A stretch of 64,000 nucleotides of DNA. Origin: Cylindrospermum stagnale PCC 7417 (lineage in GTDB: Bacteria > Cyanobacteriota > Cyanobacteriia > Cyanobacteriales > Nostocaceae). The notes below the pieces were generated by a model. The model was not told where the DNA came from. It saw only the letters and a list, made by a program, of their open reading frames with translations, and made no database searches. This document shows positions 8,936 to 18,209 of this stretch, piece after piece (position 1 is the first letter of the stretch; every line of letters starts with the position of its first letter). The stretch covers positions 5,235,501-5,299,500 of the forward strand of contig NC_019757.1 in the NCBI RefSeq assembly GCF_000317535.1. Reading direction: 5' to 3'. A program made the translations under genes and the position numbers.

Positions 8936-9688
8936 TCATTCAATAGCAAGCTGGACATTCATTTGTTGTAATTTCTCTTGCAACCACTCCTCAAATATTT
9001 GATTTTCTAGCTCTTGTTTCAGTTCTCCTTCTAAGGTCGCACTGAGGACTTCTTCCACTTTCAGCAAGCAGTAGAGATCATCAATTTCAAAAGGGCCAAT
9101 TATTTGACCAGGGGTAACATTTAAAGTCGCTGCTTGGATGAAATCAGGCATTTCTTCACGACTAATTGCTCCCATGACACCACCGACTACAGCATCATCT
9201 ACAACAGAGTGTAGTTTGGCGAGTTGGTTAAAATCAGCGCCATTTTGCTCAACTTGCTGGCGTAAATCTTGGGCTAAGTTGGAATTGTCTACAACAATAC
9301 GAGAGAAAACAACTTGCTCTAGTAAACGTTGGTTTTGGGTAAAATATTCCTCAAGTTTGGGTTCTGCAACTTGGGCTTTGAGTTGGTCTACTTTGAGTTG
9401 AAAAGCGACGGATGCCCGAAAATCAGCGAAATTCATGCCGTTAGTGGTCAGCCATTGCGCGAATTTCTCTGGTTTGACAAGTTGCTCTTGCAGCCGAAAA
9501 TCGATGATATATTGCTCTACTGTATCAATATCAATATCTGCGATCGCAGAAGTTTCTTGTTTAAGAATATACTGTTGCACTATTTCCATTAAGAAAGGTT
9601 GCAGTTTGCCAGCAACCCGGAGATAAGCAAGGGACTCAGCGAGGGTAAGAGGGTGATTGTTGACGGTTAATAATAGCGTTTCTGTCAT
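8936..9688 (-). CDS. parvulin-type peptidyl-prolyl isomerase (PpiC/SurA-like)
   Basis: A 250-residue protein without a signal peptide. The N-terminal half (1-120) is a helical SurA-like chaperone region. Residues ~125-225 are a parvulin rotamase domain: LLEQVVFSRIVVDNSNLAQDLRQQ, then GADFNQLAKLHSVVDDAVVGGVMG, then VTPGQIIGPFEIDDLYCLLKVEEV. In Nostoc-type genomes cytoplasmic isomerases of this kind often lie in peptide or bacteriocin export loci. Here it lies just downstream of a toxin-cassette gene on the same strand. A second copy truncated after about 50 residues lies at 18210-18401, beside the second copy of the cassette. Confidence 0.85.
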   Translation of the reverse strand: MTETLLLTVNNHPLTLAESLAYLRVAGKLQPFLMEIVQQYILKQETSAIADIDIDTVEQYIIDFRLQEQLVKPEKFAQWLTTNGMNFADFRASVAFQLKVDQLKAQVAEPKLEEYFTQNQRLLEQVVFSRIVVDNSNLAQDLRQQVEQNGADFNQLAKLHSVVDDAVVGGVMGAISREEMPDFIQAATLNVTPGQIIGPFEIDDLYCLLKVEEVLSATLEGELKQELENQIFEEWLQEKLQQMNVQLAIE

Positions 9689-9820
9689 TGTTTATAAAAT
9701 CTAGGCATTACTCAGGTTTTTCTATATAAAATACTACCTCAGTAACGGTGGTGTCTCCTGATTCAGTAGTTGAGAAAATTCAGATAAGCTTTTGGGTTAA
9801 ATCATGATGATTTCAAAACG

Positions 9821-10309
9821 TTACGCCAACCGTGCCCAACCCCGTCTGGCAAACACTAGGCGTCCTTGAGAAAGTGGTATGGCATCACGCTCATCGCGCA
9901 TGGGATCAGAGTCCCATTGGTCGCTCATGTAATCATTCAGATACAAAAGCCCAAACCTTTCATCAGCCAGTCCATTAATATCAAAATCCAGCAGTATAGA
10001 GTACTTTTTGATAATCCAGTCTCGGCTACCACCCCGATTTTCCCAGACTTCATCACCATAGTGAGCATGGGTATCTAAAAAAGCTACTTCTGCTTGCAAT
10101 CGCTCACAAGCATCCCGGAATGTGTATACCATTGGTAGCGCTGGGTCTTGCTCTAGTGGTAAGAAGTTGTCATTCATTCCTATGTCAGGGCGGAAGTCAA
10201 GGTAATGGTTCATGGAGAAATAGATTTGCAGGCAGTTGTGACGCTCTAATTTATCAAGCCGTGACCAAGCACCTCCAAAAGCGCCCCAATGCCCATAAAT
10301 CACCTCAAC
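9821..10309 (-). repeat. cassette repeat, copy 1
   Basis: About 489 bp nearly identical to 18957-19449. Identity starts at the shared C-terminal end of both genes and breaks at CCTCAAC upstream of the GHWG codons. The few differences are mostly single bases, which indicates a recent duplication or gene conversion. Confidence 0.85.
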
Positions 10310-10459
10310 GCTTGGGTCATGGATAGCTGAAGCGCTCTTTTCCTGCTCATCCAGATGTTCCTGATTTTGCATTCCAGCCAGTGTTAATAACTCCCCTAAT
10401 GAATGGTCATTACTTCCAATCTCTAAAAAGAATGCGGCAGCTGCGGTTTTGAAAAACAT
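9821..10459 (-). CDS. stand-alone copy of duplicated C-terminal cassette (possible toxin or immunity domain)
   Basis: A 212-residue protein of unknown family. I chose the ATG at 10459 because AGGAG stands at ideal distance; an upstream ATG at 10513 lacks this. Residues ~53-212, from the GHWG motif to the C-terminal GWARLA, are nearly identical to the last ~160 residues of the 18957-20447 protein, while the first ~50 differ completely. The shared domain is rich in Trp, Asp and Arg (DKLERHNCLQIYF, GGSRDWIIKKY, DERFGLLYLND) and has no recognisable catalytic motif. An orphan cassette plus a longer version upstream is the layout of polymorphic toxin loci. Whether the shared domain is toxin or immunity cannot be told from sequence. 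Confidence 0.65.
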   Translation of the reverse strand: MFFKTAAAAFFLEIGSNDHSLGELLTLAGMQNQEHLDEQEKSASAIHDPSVEVIYGHWGAFGGAWSRLDKLERHNCLQIYFSMNHYLDFRPDIGMNDNFLPLEQDPALPMVYTFRDACERLQAEVAFLDTHAHYGDEVWENRGGSRDWIIKKYSILLDFDINGLADERFGLLYLNDYMSDQWDSDPMRDERDAIPLSQGRLVFARRGWARLA

Positions 10460-10700
10460 GGTTATTCTCCTGTAAACATTATGGAGATAGTGGTATCTCT
10501 TTTCCTTCAACAATCAAGGAATTGAGGTATGGCACTCATAACAGTTTTTGCTTTGAGTAATAGAGGTTTTAATCGCTCAGATACTTCTGGCTATTGACCC
10601 GTTATTTGGGAATTAAATGCAATGGCAACTTCCAAACAACCAGCAGTCATAGGACTGCTATAGTTATTCTCCTGTATAGTTCATTTAGTTTGAATAGTAG

Positions 10701-11402
10701 TTATTCATTGCTCTTAAAGCCGTACTTGAAAATTTGATCGCGATAATAACGGGAATTCCATTCAATAATTGGCTTTCCAACTAAATTCTCCCACTTCTCT
10801 AGAGCTTCCTTTAGTAGTGGTTGGTTTTGAATAGCACAAGCATAATTACTCCGCCAGCGTACACTTGAATCTAATGTTTTTTCCACCCAAACATCGATAG
10901 AAGTGAAAAAACTAATTGAACCCTCTGTTGGCACTAATAGTCCCATTTCATTATCTTCCAGTACATAGCCAAGATAAAACATCCCCGACTGAGGCACCCA
11001 TACTTGATGTAATATACCCTTTATGTCTGGGATAAAAACTTGCAGATCACAATCCAGAAAGAGATGGGTAAAATACGAATTTTCAGCATTTCCTAACGCT
11101 GATAGCATATCCTTCACAAGTTGCTCATGGCTATTTTTGCTACTTGGACTAACCAGCCCTTCTTTAAATTCTTGTATTTGACTATTTGAACTGAAAGATG
11201 TGGACTCATAGCGGATCTCTATAGGCTTGCATAGCTGGTGAAAGGCTATTAAGAAATAACGAATCATCGTACAAGTAAAATTGTTAAGACAACTTGGGGA
11301 TAGCTCCTCTGGCAAAACGATATCCATCTCCCAAGAGCCAGTTTCTTCTTTAAAACCGCAGGTTGCTGTTTCTAGAAAAATTTCGTTAAACAGTTGGCTC
11401 AC
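10701..11402 (-). CDS. hypothetical protein in toxin-type island
   Basis: A 233-residue soluble protein with GTG as the best available start. No family is recognised. It is acidic, has an alternating strand/helix character (THLFLDCDLQVFIPDIKG, GLLVPTEGSISFF) and ends with a Trp-rich helix. It lacks signal peptide, membrane segments and obvious catalytic motifs. Its place between the AlkB gene and a toxin-type cassette, all on the minus strand, makes an immunity or accessory role possible. The start is uncertain because no clear ribosome site precedes it. Confidence 0.55.
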   Translation of the reverse strand: MSQLFNEIFLETATCGFKEETGSWEMDIVLPEELSPSCLNNFTCTMIRYFLIAFHQLCKPIEIRYESTSFSSNSQIQEFKEGLVSPSSKNSHEQLVKDMLSALGNAENSYFTHLFLDCDLQVFIPDIKGILHQVWVPQSGMFYLGYVLEDNEMGLLVPTEGSISFFTSIDVWVEKTLDSSVRWRSNYACAIQNQPLLKEALEKWENLVGKPIIEWNSRYYRDQIFKYGFKSNE

Positions 11403-11574
11403 TTAATCACATCAGTTTAGCATTTATCAGTTGTTGATCTTTGAATGGATTTAGTTCAATGCCATCAATTCAGCACATCTTCTCTATATAAAACTGGTCT
11501 CTTACTTCATTTTTGCCTTATTAAATATACTAGATAACTTGCCCTCAAATAAAAAACTAGATTTATCATTAGAT

Positions 11575-12207
11575 TTAAATTATTATCCTGAAGGTTAAAT
11601 TTATCCTTTCCTTCAGTGATTTTGCAGCTTCTGGTATTTGGTGTTGCCAGAAATGTTGAGTTGAGCCTTTCATAATTAGAAGACTACCATGTGTCAGATT
11701 GACTGTGATTCTGTCTAAAGTTTTGTTGATTCTGTGTCTAAATTGAAATCGCCTAGTTTCTCCAAAGCTCACTGAAGCTATAATTGGGTTTTTACCTAGT
11801 TCAGCCTCATCATCACTATGCCATGAAACTCGGTCTTTTCCACTTCGATAAAGATTAAGAAGAACGCTATTAAAATTTACTTTTTCAACTTTTTCAACTC
11901 TGCTTCTAATTCTTAATAATGTGGGATTCCAAGTAGATGGATGCTTAACCATTCCTGAATAGCTATAAGACTTACCCTCGTCACCGTACCATGCTGTAAG
12001 TCTAGGTATACCAATTTCTTGCTCATTAAATTTTACTTTATCTTGTTGCCAGTTTATTCCGTTTAAGAGTTCTTGAAAGAGTTGATCGCTTTCTAAAGCA
12101 TTAAAAAATTTTTGATACACTATAACTTCAGCATCTGGCATGGGTTGACCATCCATCATAGTTATAATTTCAGGGAAAAGTTGTTGTTTAGGATCAATTT
12201 CTAACAT
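11575..12207 (-). CDS. alkB: AlkB-like 2-oxoglutarate/Fe(II) dioxygenase
   Basis: A 210-residue protein with all signature residues of the AlkB family, which oxidatively removes alkyl groups from DNA or RNA bases. The iron ligands fit H130-S-D132 and H189, and the 2-oxoglutarate-binding arginines fit R201 and R207 in RINLTFR. The NLYRSGKDRVSWHSDDE and FGETRRFQFRH stretches are closest in style to the ALKBH2/3-like bacterial group. The protein is complete. It lies 40 bases downstream of the beta-propeller gene on the same strand and may be co-transcribed. Its presence within an effector island that includes a methyltransferase-like toxin domain is notable, since it could repair methylation damage, but that is inference. 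Confidence 0.9.
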   Translation of the reverse strand: MLEIDPKQQLFPEIITMMDGQPMPDAEVIVYQKFFNALESDQLFQELLNGINWQQDKVKFNEQEIGIPRLTAWYGDEGKSYSYSGMVKHPSTWNPTLLRIRSRVEKVEKVNFNSVLLNLYRSGKDRVSWHSDDEAELGKNPIIASVSFGETRRFQFRHRINKTLDRITVNLTHGSLLIMKGSTQHFWQHQIPEAAKSLKERINLTFRIII

Positions 12208-12247
12208 TTATATTTTGAATTTTTACTTAATTAATGCAATACATTCT

Positions 12248-13135
12248 TTAAATGAGGGGTAAAAGTAGAACTTCTCCATCAATCATTGAACAAATTAGAT
12301 TTATAATTTTATCTTTTTCAAAGAAAATAATGTTGCTTGGCCCATAGCTACTTGTGGGGATAAAATCTTGCTTCTGTCCAGTCCTAGCATCAAATAATTG
12401 GACACCCTTGTCTTCAATGATACCAAAAATATCCATGTTGGGACTGATGGCACAGAGATGCCTGGGAGTCACCTTAGATAATTGCCATTTTGATAGTTCG
12501 TTTAATCTGGCATCTCTAATAATAAGAAAGCTATTTTGAAGTAGAGAATGTCTTCCATTGAGAGCTATACTCAATAGTTCTCCTTCTTCCCATTCAGTAA
12601 CAGGAAAAACTTTTTGCAGCAAGACATCACCTTCAAGATTCAAAATAGTAATTCGGGGAGAATAATCTGACGCTGACAGAATCAGTTTGTTAAATTCCTG
12701 CCCCAAATATTTACCGGAAACGGAGTCGTAAGGAATAAAAGCTATGGGGTGACATTTTTCCCCTAAAGGATCTAGATGATATATTCTCCCATTAACTGGT
12801 AGGAATAAGAGTACTTCTCCAGAAGGTTGGCTATCGAGAAATTTGAGACCTGTAGGGTCATCGAACTCCTGTATGGCTGGTAGCGAGATTTCGGTAAAAT
12901 CTAGAATGGAGTAGACCTTAACTACAATTCCATCATTGAGAAAGAGACGTTTTCCAGTTCTGTCAAAATGAAGGCTTTCAAGATCATAGTCCAGCTCTTT
13001 CTCAAATAAAAGAGTACCTGTTTCTATGTCCACAATATATAAGTAGTTGTAGTCATCACTAGCAGCAAGTAGGCGTCCATCTGGCGAGACAGTTGTAATA
13101 GCAATAGTTCTGGCCTTGAGAATTGTTGAAATCAT
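12248..13135 (-). CDS. WD40/YVTN-like beta-propeller protein coupled to the DUF4157 gene
   Basis: A 295-residue protein made of repeated four-strand units (ITTVSPDGRLLAASDD, YLYIVDIETGTLLFE, and later ICAISPNMDIFGIIEDKG with VQLFDARTG), indicating a divergent beta-propeller. It has no signal peptide. Its ATG overlaps the stop of the 1601-residue upstream gene by one base (TAATG), so its translation is coupled to that gene. Tight coupling after a toxin-like gene is typical of immunity proteins or effector chaperones, so one of these roles is inferred. No catalytic residues are visible. Confidence 0.7.
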   Translation of the reverse strand: MISTILKARTIAITTVSPDGRLLAASDDYNYLYIVDIETGTLLFEKELDYDLESLHFDRTGKRLFLNDGIVVKVYSILDFTEISLPAIQEFDDPTGLKFLDSQPSGEVLLFLPVNGRIYHLDPLGEKCHPIAFIPYDSVSGKYLGQEFNKLILSASDYSPRITILNLEGDVLLQKVFPVTEWEEGELLSIALNGRHSLLQNSFLIIRDARLNELSKWQLSKVTPRHLCAISPNMDIFGIIEDKGVQLFDARTGQKQDFIPTSSYGPSNIIFFEKDKIINLICSMIDGEVLLLPLI

Positions 13136-16100
13136 TAGGGTTGCTCCACAAATGGCTTATCTTCAATAATATAATTAACGCTTGGTGTATTTGATTTTTG
13201 AAAAGTAATTTCAACATTGAAAGGGTTTAGTTTTATACCTTGACCCGGATTTGTGTCTGGACGACCAAAAGAGGCGCCTTCAGGAGGTGAAGTTGGGGTA
13301 ACGGTTATTTCATAACCAATTTTAGCAAACTCTAAAAGGTCTTCAGGTTTTACGCGAGTATAAGGATTAGTACCTTCTACATTTGGAAAATGTTGGCTAA
13401 GTTGCTGTTTCTGTTGATTAGAAATCAGGGTAGATTTGTTAATGTATTTTCTGATAATATTGCTTTTGCATCGAATAATAACTTTGCCTTCAGGCTGAAG
13501 AATTTGGTAGGCAGACAGGAGAAACCGATTATCTGCTGCCGTGTTTTGTCCTTTACCTGTGAATTTTGTCAAACCGTAGCTTTGACCAGGGTTTTTAGGC
13601 CCATTTCCATAAGGATTAGCTCCAACAATTATTCGTGCACTTTCTGGCTCAAATAGCTCATGCAATTGATTGGCATCAATGCCATATCTAGTGGCAATTC
13701 CTGATTTTTCAGCATTGAGAAGAAAATTACCTTTACCAGCTTCCTGAGCAAAATCTGTTGCTAGAAATTCTTCGCCCTCATACAAGAATTCTTTTTTTAG
13801 AAATTGTGAGTAATTTCCCTCACCTGCTCCAACTTCTATAATATCTGGCAAATATTGTGCGAACGTTTTAGATGATAATTTTCCAACTAAATCTTTTCCA
13901 TATTTTACAAGCAAAACATTTAATGCTTTTGTATTTCTCCTAGCTAAAGCAATAGCTTGAATGAGTTGGGTGTTAGATGCACCTGCGAGGATATTCAGAG
14001 CTTGGTCATCAAGCAAGTTTAAAATATGCACGTCATTAGTTGAGATCCCCCTTATTATCTCGTTTCCAAGAAACCTACTGACTCGTAACTGTTCTAGCTC
14101 TATATGGGTTTCTTTATGGGCTTCATTGACAGCCTCTTCAAGTTTTCTATTGGTTATATTTTCTTGCTCTTCCTGCATGAATTTCTTCATATTTTCTTCA
14201 GTAAGAGCGCCTTCTGTTTTATTAGTAGCCGCCTTCAGATCGTCGTGATTTTTGGCGGCATCAATGTCTTTCAAGAATTCATCTATTTTTGACGCATATT
14301 CCTGAGATAACTTCTCGATTTCTGCAACTACATCTATTTTTAGTGCGTTAACGAGTTTTTGTTTATATCCTTCGATAGCGGCACGTCCTTCGGGTGTTCT
14401 CAGCAATTCGCGGTAATTTAACCTTTGCTCTGGTGGCAGCTTGGATTGATCCATGAATCCGCTGTCCCCTTTCTCCAGCGTTTCCACAAATTGTTCTGTA
14501 TTCAACCCTTCCAAATCCTTGGCAGCATCTAAAGTCTTTTGTTTGGCTAGTTCCGTCGCTTTAGCTAGTTCTCCTTTTCGCAAGCCCATCTCTTGCACTA
14601 TTTCGGGCTTAAGCTCGGATACAGAACCTTTGAGTCTTATCCGTTCCCGGAAATTTTTCAGAGAGGTATTGATATTCTGTACGGTTTTAGGGAACAATGC
14701 CTTGGCAGTAAAATGCAATACCGCAGCTACGACAATCATGGACACAGCCAAAATTACATTCGTTCGGGCTGCTGCTGCCAACTCCACATTGCGCTTAAAT
14801 TCTTCTGGCTCTTTAGCCTGGGAGGCAGCTTTGATTCTTAATTCAGACTCTGCCACCGAAAGTATTACGGTAGCGCCAAGCAGAACGGCAGCAGCGGCAG
14901 CAATAGTGGCCAGTTCTCCGACACCTGTAAGCCAAGAAGCTACGTACAAAATACCGCCTACTGCCAGTAACCAACCGGAAATCTTAGCCCCCGCACCAGC
15001 ACCTGCTGCCCAGCGTGCCCAGGCATTAGCGTCGCCACTAGCAGCCTCAATAAGGTCTTTACTAGTAGCGTTAAAAGTTTCACCAGTATTCATCAGGGTG
15101 GCAGATTTGGCAAAATCGGTTAATGTTTGCCCTGGATGTTTTTGCATGAACTTCAACTGGGCCTCAGTAAGTTCGCTGGTTTTTTGGCGGGCCAATTGAT
15201 AACGCTTATCTTCTGACATATTGCCAACGGCAGATTCATCTAGCCCCTGCCACTTCTCGTTAATGGCATCCTGCATGGTTGGCTCTTTGGGATTGTTCTG
15301 TTGCTGTTCCGCCAAAGCTTTTTTGAGTTCTTCCTTGCGGGCCAAGTACATATCCAACGATTTTTCAAACAAGTCCAGCTTATCGGTAGCCTTAATGGTG
15401 AGCAACTTATAGACGGCAAAATCTTCTGGACCAAACTGTTTAAGTTTTTCAGCTATGCGTAGTAGTTGCTGATAATTGTTTGGTTGAAAAGACTCCTCTG
15501 CACCTAATAGAGATTTGATGTTTTCGGGTAGTCTGCTTAGTTGCTCTTTCTCAGTTTGCTCTGTGGTTGTCCCTGATTTCCCCTCTGACAAAGCAGAACT
15601 TATCCCAGAATTTTTGCTCAGATCAGAAACATACTGCTCATAGGTATCGAGTCCCCCTGGACTATAAATATCGTTGGAGTTTAGAGGCTTAACACTGCTC
15701 CGGAGTTCTGGTGGTAGTTTATTAAGATTCCTAGCAATTCTTAATAGCTGTTGATAATCTTGGGGAAAGCTATCAAATAAAGCTTGACCCCCAAGCACCT
15801 GCTTAATCTCATTGGGTAAACCATTAAGTAGCTCACGCTCTTGCAGAAGGCGATCCAGAATTAAATCCCATTCTTGGTTGTTGCCAGGAAGAGTATCCAA
15901 GGAAACAGGGTTTTTTCGGTGCGTTTCGTTGTATATTTTACTAGCTGTTGCGGTCAAAATCCTTTGCGGAAGAATTCCATCAGGGTTTTTCACTAAGTTA
16001 TCAAATTTTTGTCTTCTTCCTTCTGTAGTTAGGGCGTTACCAGTACTTTGATTACCTGTTCCATATTTACCTTTGGGTTCAACAGGGTTGCTTGGGTTAT

Positions 16101-17940
16101 TGTTGAGCATCGAGTCAGAAACACCACTATTGACTCCTGGTGAATTTATTGAACTAGGGTTGTGTCTTGACCCAGAAACACCCCCACTTGCCCCTGGTAA
16201 ATTTGTTGAGCTAGGGTTGTGTATTGAGTTATAACGTCCCCCATTTACTCCTGGTAAATTTGCTGGGCTGTTATTAGTAGTTTGATTGTCGGTTCCATAT
16301 AAATCTGTTTTAACTGCCTCATATAATGATTTATCAATAAGTACTAACCTGACTTTATTTTTTAACTCTTCCTCTGTGGGTTTTCTGTAATATTTCCAAC
16401 CTTTAATATATTTATTTCTTACTTTAGTTGCATCGTTTTGATTCAGACTAAATATCCACATTATTGAGATGACTAAAAATTTGTCTGCACCAACATCTCC
16501 AGAGATGGGAATAGTAAAAGAGTATTCTTGTTTAGAATCTACTCCTACGGCACCAGATGTATTAATGTCAATTATTTGTGTGGAATTATCCCCTTGGCGC
16601 TGGATATAATCTTGAGCTAATTCTGCCTTTTGTATCAGCAAACTTTTGTCTTGAGAGGCTGAAAGTTTGCGTTGTACCGCACCACCCTGCTGCACCACAT
16701 GGGTCAATTCATGAGCAGTCAACTCATTCTTACCCGGTGCTTTCCCAGCCCCAAAATAAACATCATGACCATGAGTAAACGCCTGTGCTCCCAACTCCTT
16801 GTTCATCTGCACAGCAGTCGTGTCAGTATGCACCCGTACTTGATTAAAATCAGCGCCAAAACCCGACTCCATAAAAGAGCGTGTCTGCTCATCTAAAGGG
16901 CTACCCCCACCTGTTTGACTCCCCAAACGACTTTCTAAGCTGGGAGTGGCAGGTGTTGTATCACTGTTTCCTGACCTTTGAAGCGTTTCGTCAGTCAGGC
17001 GTTGAATTGGTTGCTCTTCGGCAGTTGATGTATCTGTATGAGAGCGATTGTCTAAATATTTAGCTTCAGTACCTGGACGGGAATTCACCCTGTTAATATG
17101 TTTTGGCTGGAGCCAGGGCAGTTGTGTAGACTCTACATGATCTTGTTTAGAGGTAAAGAGTGGTTCCTTGTTGGAATTTACTAGAGTTTCGTTAGTTGAT
17201 GCTTTAACTTCAGCCATCCGCTGAACAAGTTCTGACAAGCGTTGAACGAGTGGGGTAACGGATGCCGATAAAGGCTGTTGGGGTTGTTCTTGTTCTTCAC
17301 CCAGACGCTGAATTGTATGTCCATTAGTAGCAGTTGGTGTGTCCATTGACATCACCCGTTCTGCCATCGAGTCTGCCTCTTGCTCGTATTTATCTCCGGT
17401 CGAGCCGATGGTGAGTTTGGTTTGGACTAGTGATTTTTCTGTCTCGCATAGAGAGCAGGCACGTTGAACAGTTCCCCCATTCGCTGAGTTGGAGTCCTCA
17501 TCCCCTGATTCTCCCGACTCACTCAAGCGCTGAATTTCAACACCCTCATTCGCTACTTCGTCAGCTTTCTCGAATGGCTCCAACGTAGAATTTTGTTCTG
17601 GCGATAAATCTGTGTTGGCTTGAGGCTGAATAACAACAGGATTTGATGAGACTGGCTGTTGCTGATACATATCCCCAGACTGAAGACGGGTAAGCTTCAT
17701 CTGAATTCTTGGTGTCCTAGCTGGAGGGCCAGGTCTCCATTTTGAGCTATCTATAAAGCCACTTTTATACTGATTTGGCTCTTCCCTTTGAGTCTGTTCT
17801 TCTGGCGTTTGGTCTTGTTGGGGTGTTACTTCTTCAGTTTTTGGCTGAACGACAAAGCCGCGCGGTGCGAACCGACTAGGTACTGGTTTGTCAGAGGAAT
17901 TGGAAGATTTTTTGGAAGTTCTGTGTTGCCCGCTATACAT
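13135..17940 (-). CDS. eCIS core domain (DUF4157) protein with C-terminal methyltransferase-like domain
   Basis: A 1601-residue multidomain protein. The N-terminus (1-330) is disordered, Gln/Glu-rich, with scattered IQRL/VQR motifs and a CSLC pair (162-165). Residues ~335-420 form a DUF4157 domain with a zincin-like HELTH at 410-414 followed by VVQQ. Next come repeats (~555-620), helical regions, two or three hydrophobic segments (~978-1003, 1005-1031, 1062-1082) and a coiled-coil region (~1115-1290). Residues ~1360-1580 look like a SAM methyltransferase: EVGAGEGNYSQF (1369-1380) as motif I and NPYG (1442) where an amino-methyltransferase motif IV would lie. DUF4157 proteins are linked with extracellular contractile injection systems as cargo or effectors. 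GAGG precedes the ATG. No eCIS structural genes are in the window. Confidence 0.85.
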   Translation of the reverse strand: MYSGQHRTSKKSSNSSDKPVPSRFAPRGFVVQPKTEEVTPQQDQTPEEQTQREEPNQYKSGFIDSSKWRPGPPARTPRIQMKLTRLQSGDMYQQQPVSSNPVVIQPQANTDLSPEQNSTLEPFEKADEVANEGVEIQRLSESGESGDEDSNSANGGTVQRACSLCETEKSLVQTKLTIGSTGDKYEQEADSMAERVMSMDTPTATNGHTIQRLGEEQEQPQQPLSASVTPLVQRLSELVQRMAEVKASTNETLVNSNKEPLFTSKQDHVESTQLPWLQPKHINRVNSRPGTEAKYLDNRSHTDTSTAEEQPIQRLTDETLQRSGNSDTTPATPSLESRLGSQTGGGSPLDEQTRSFMESGFGADFNQVRVHTDTTAVQMNKELGAQAFTHGHDVYFGAGKAPGKNELTAHELTHVVQQGGAVQRKLSASQDKSLLIQKAELAQDYIQRQGDNSTQIIDINTSGAVGVDSKQEYSFTIPISGDVGADKFLVISIMWIFSLNQNDATKVRNKYIKGWKYYRKPTEEELKNKVRLVLIDKSLYEAVKTDLYGTDNQTTNNSPANLPGVNGGRYNSIHNPSSTNLPGASGGVSGSRHNPSSINSPGVNSGVSDSMLNNNPSNPVEPKGKYGTGNQSTGNALTTEGRRQKFDNLVKNPDGILPQRILTATASKIYNETHRKNPVSLDTLPGNNQEWDLILDRLLQERELLNGLPNEIKQVLGGQALFDSFPQDYQQLLRIARNLNKLPPELRSSVKPLNSNDIYSPGGLDTYEQYVSDLSKNSGISSALSEGKSGTTTEQTEKEQLSRLPENIKSLLGAEESFQPNNYQQLLRIAEKLKQFGPEDFAVYKLLTIKATDKLDLFEKSLDMYLARKEELKKALAEQQQNNPKEPTMQDAINEKWQGLDESAVGNMSEDKRYQLARQKTSELTEAQLKFMQKHPGQTLTDFAKSATLMNTGETFNATSKDLIEAASGDANAWARWAAGAGAGAKISGWLLAVGGILYVASWLTGVGELATIAAAAAVLLGATVILSVAESELRIKAASQAKEPEEFKRNVELAAAARTNVILAVSMIVVAAVLHFTAKALFPKTVQNINTSLKNFRERIRLKGSVSELKPEIVQEMGLRKGELAKATELAKQKTLDAAKDLEGLNTEQFVETLEKGDSGFMDQSKLPPEQRLNYRELLRTPEGRAAIEGYKQKLVNALKIDVVAEIEKLSQEYASKIDEFLKDIDAAKNHDDLKAATNKTEGALTEENMKKFMQEEQENITNRKLEEAVNEAHKETHIELEQLRVSRFLGNEIIRGISTNDVHILNLLDDQALNILAGASNTQLIQAIALARRNTKALNVLLVKYGKDLVGKLSSKTFAQYLPDIIEVGAGEGNYSQFLKKEFLYEGEEFLATDFAQEAGKGNFLLNAEKSGIATRYGIDANQLHELFEPESARIIVGANPYGNGPKNPGQSYGLTKFTGKGQNTAADNRFLLSAYQILQPEGKVIIRCKSNIIRKYINKSTLISNQQKQQLSQHFPNVEGTNPYTRVKPEDLLEFAKIGYEITVTPTSPPEGASFGRPDTNPGQGIKLNPFNVEITFQKSNTPSVNYIIEDKPFVEQP
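16091..16270 (-). repeat. degenerate ~57-bp tandem repeats inside the DUF4157 gene
   Basis: About three imperfect units of 57-58 bp (around 16130, 16188 and 16245, with a weaker copy upstream) encode a Gly/Ser/Asn/Pro linker with the recurring pattern HNPSS-N-PG-GGVS at residues ~557-620. The unit length keeps the reading frame, so the linker length can change without breaking the gene. Confidence 0.7.
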
Positions 17941-18209
17941 TTACCCAATCCTCAAAGTAAAACTTTTGACAACTTATTGCCAGATATCACTGTTGATGAT
18001 TTCCGCCTGATTCTTAGCTAACTTACTGGTACCGACAACCACAGCCGAGCTATAACGGGAGCAAGTGGTTGGATTTATATTTCTCCTTTGCCGACTCACT
18101 CAGTCGCTGATTTTTAGCAGCCTTATAGTAAATATTTTTACGTTTTATGACTCAATATATACTCTTGGTTATTTTTTGTGATTTTTCTCCGGAAACAAAT
18201 AAAAAAACT
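17941..18209. other. intergenic region between DUF4157 gene and isomerase remnant
   Basis: This 269-bp stretch would carry the promoter of the DUF4157 operon. It is AT-rich near 18120-18200. No promoter, operator or repeat could be named. Confidence 0.4.

Noticed and set aside
10460-10513. Longer start (at 10513) for the stand-alone cassette gene
   Set aside because: It lacks a ribosome site, while AGGAG is correctly placed for the ATG at 10459.
14453-15199. 248-codon plus-strand frame inside the DUF4157 gene
   Set aside because: It is antisense to the large gene, has Ser/Ala-rich low-complexity text with no family, and the opposite strand has clear domains.
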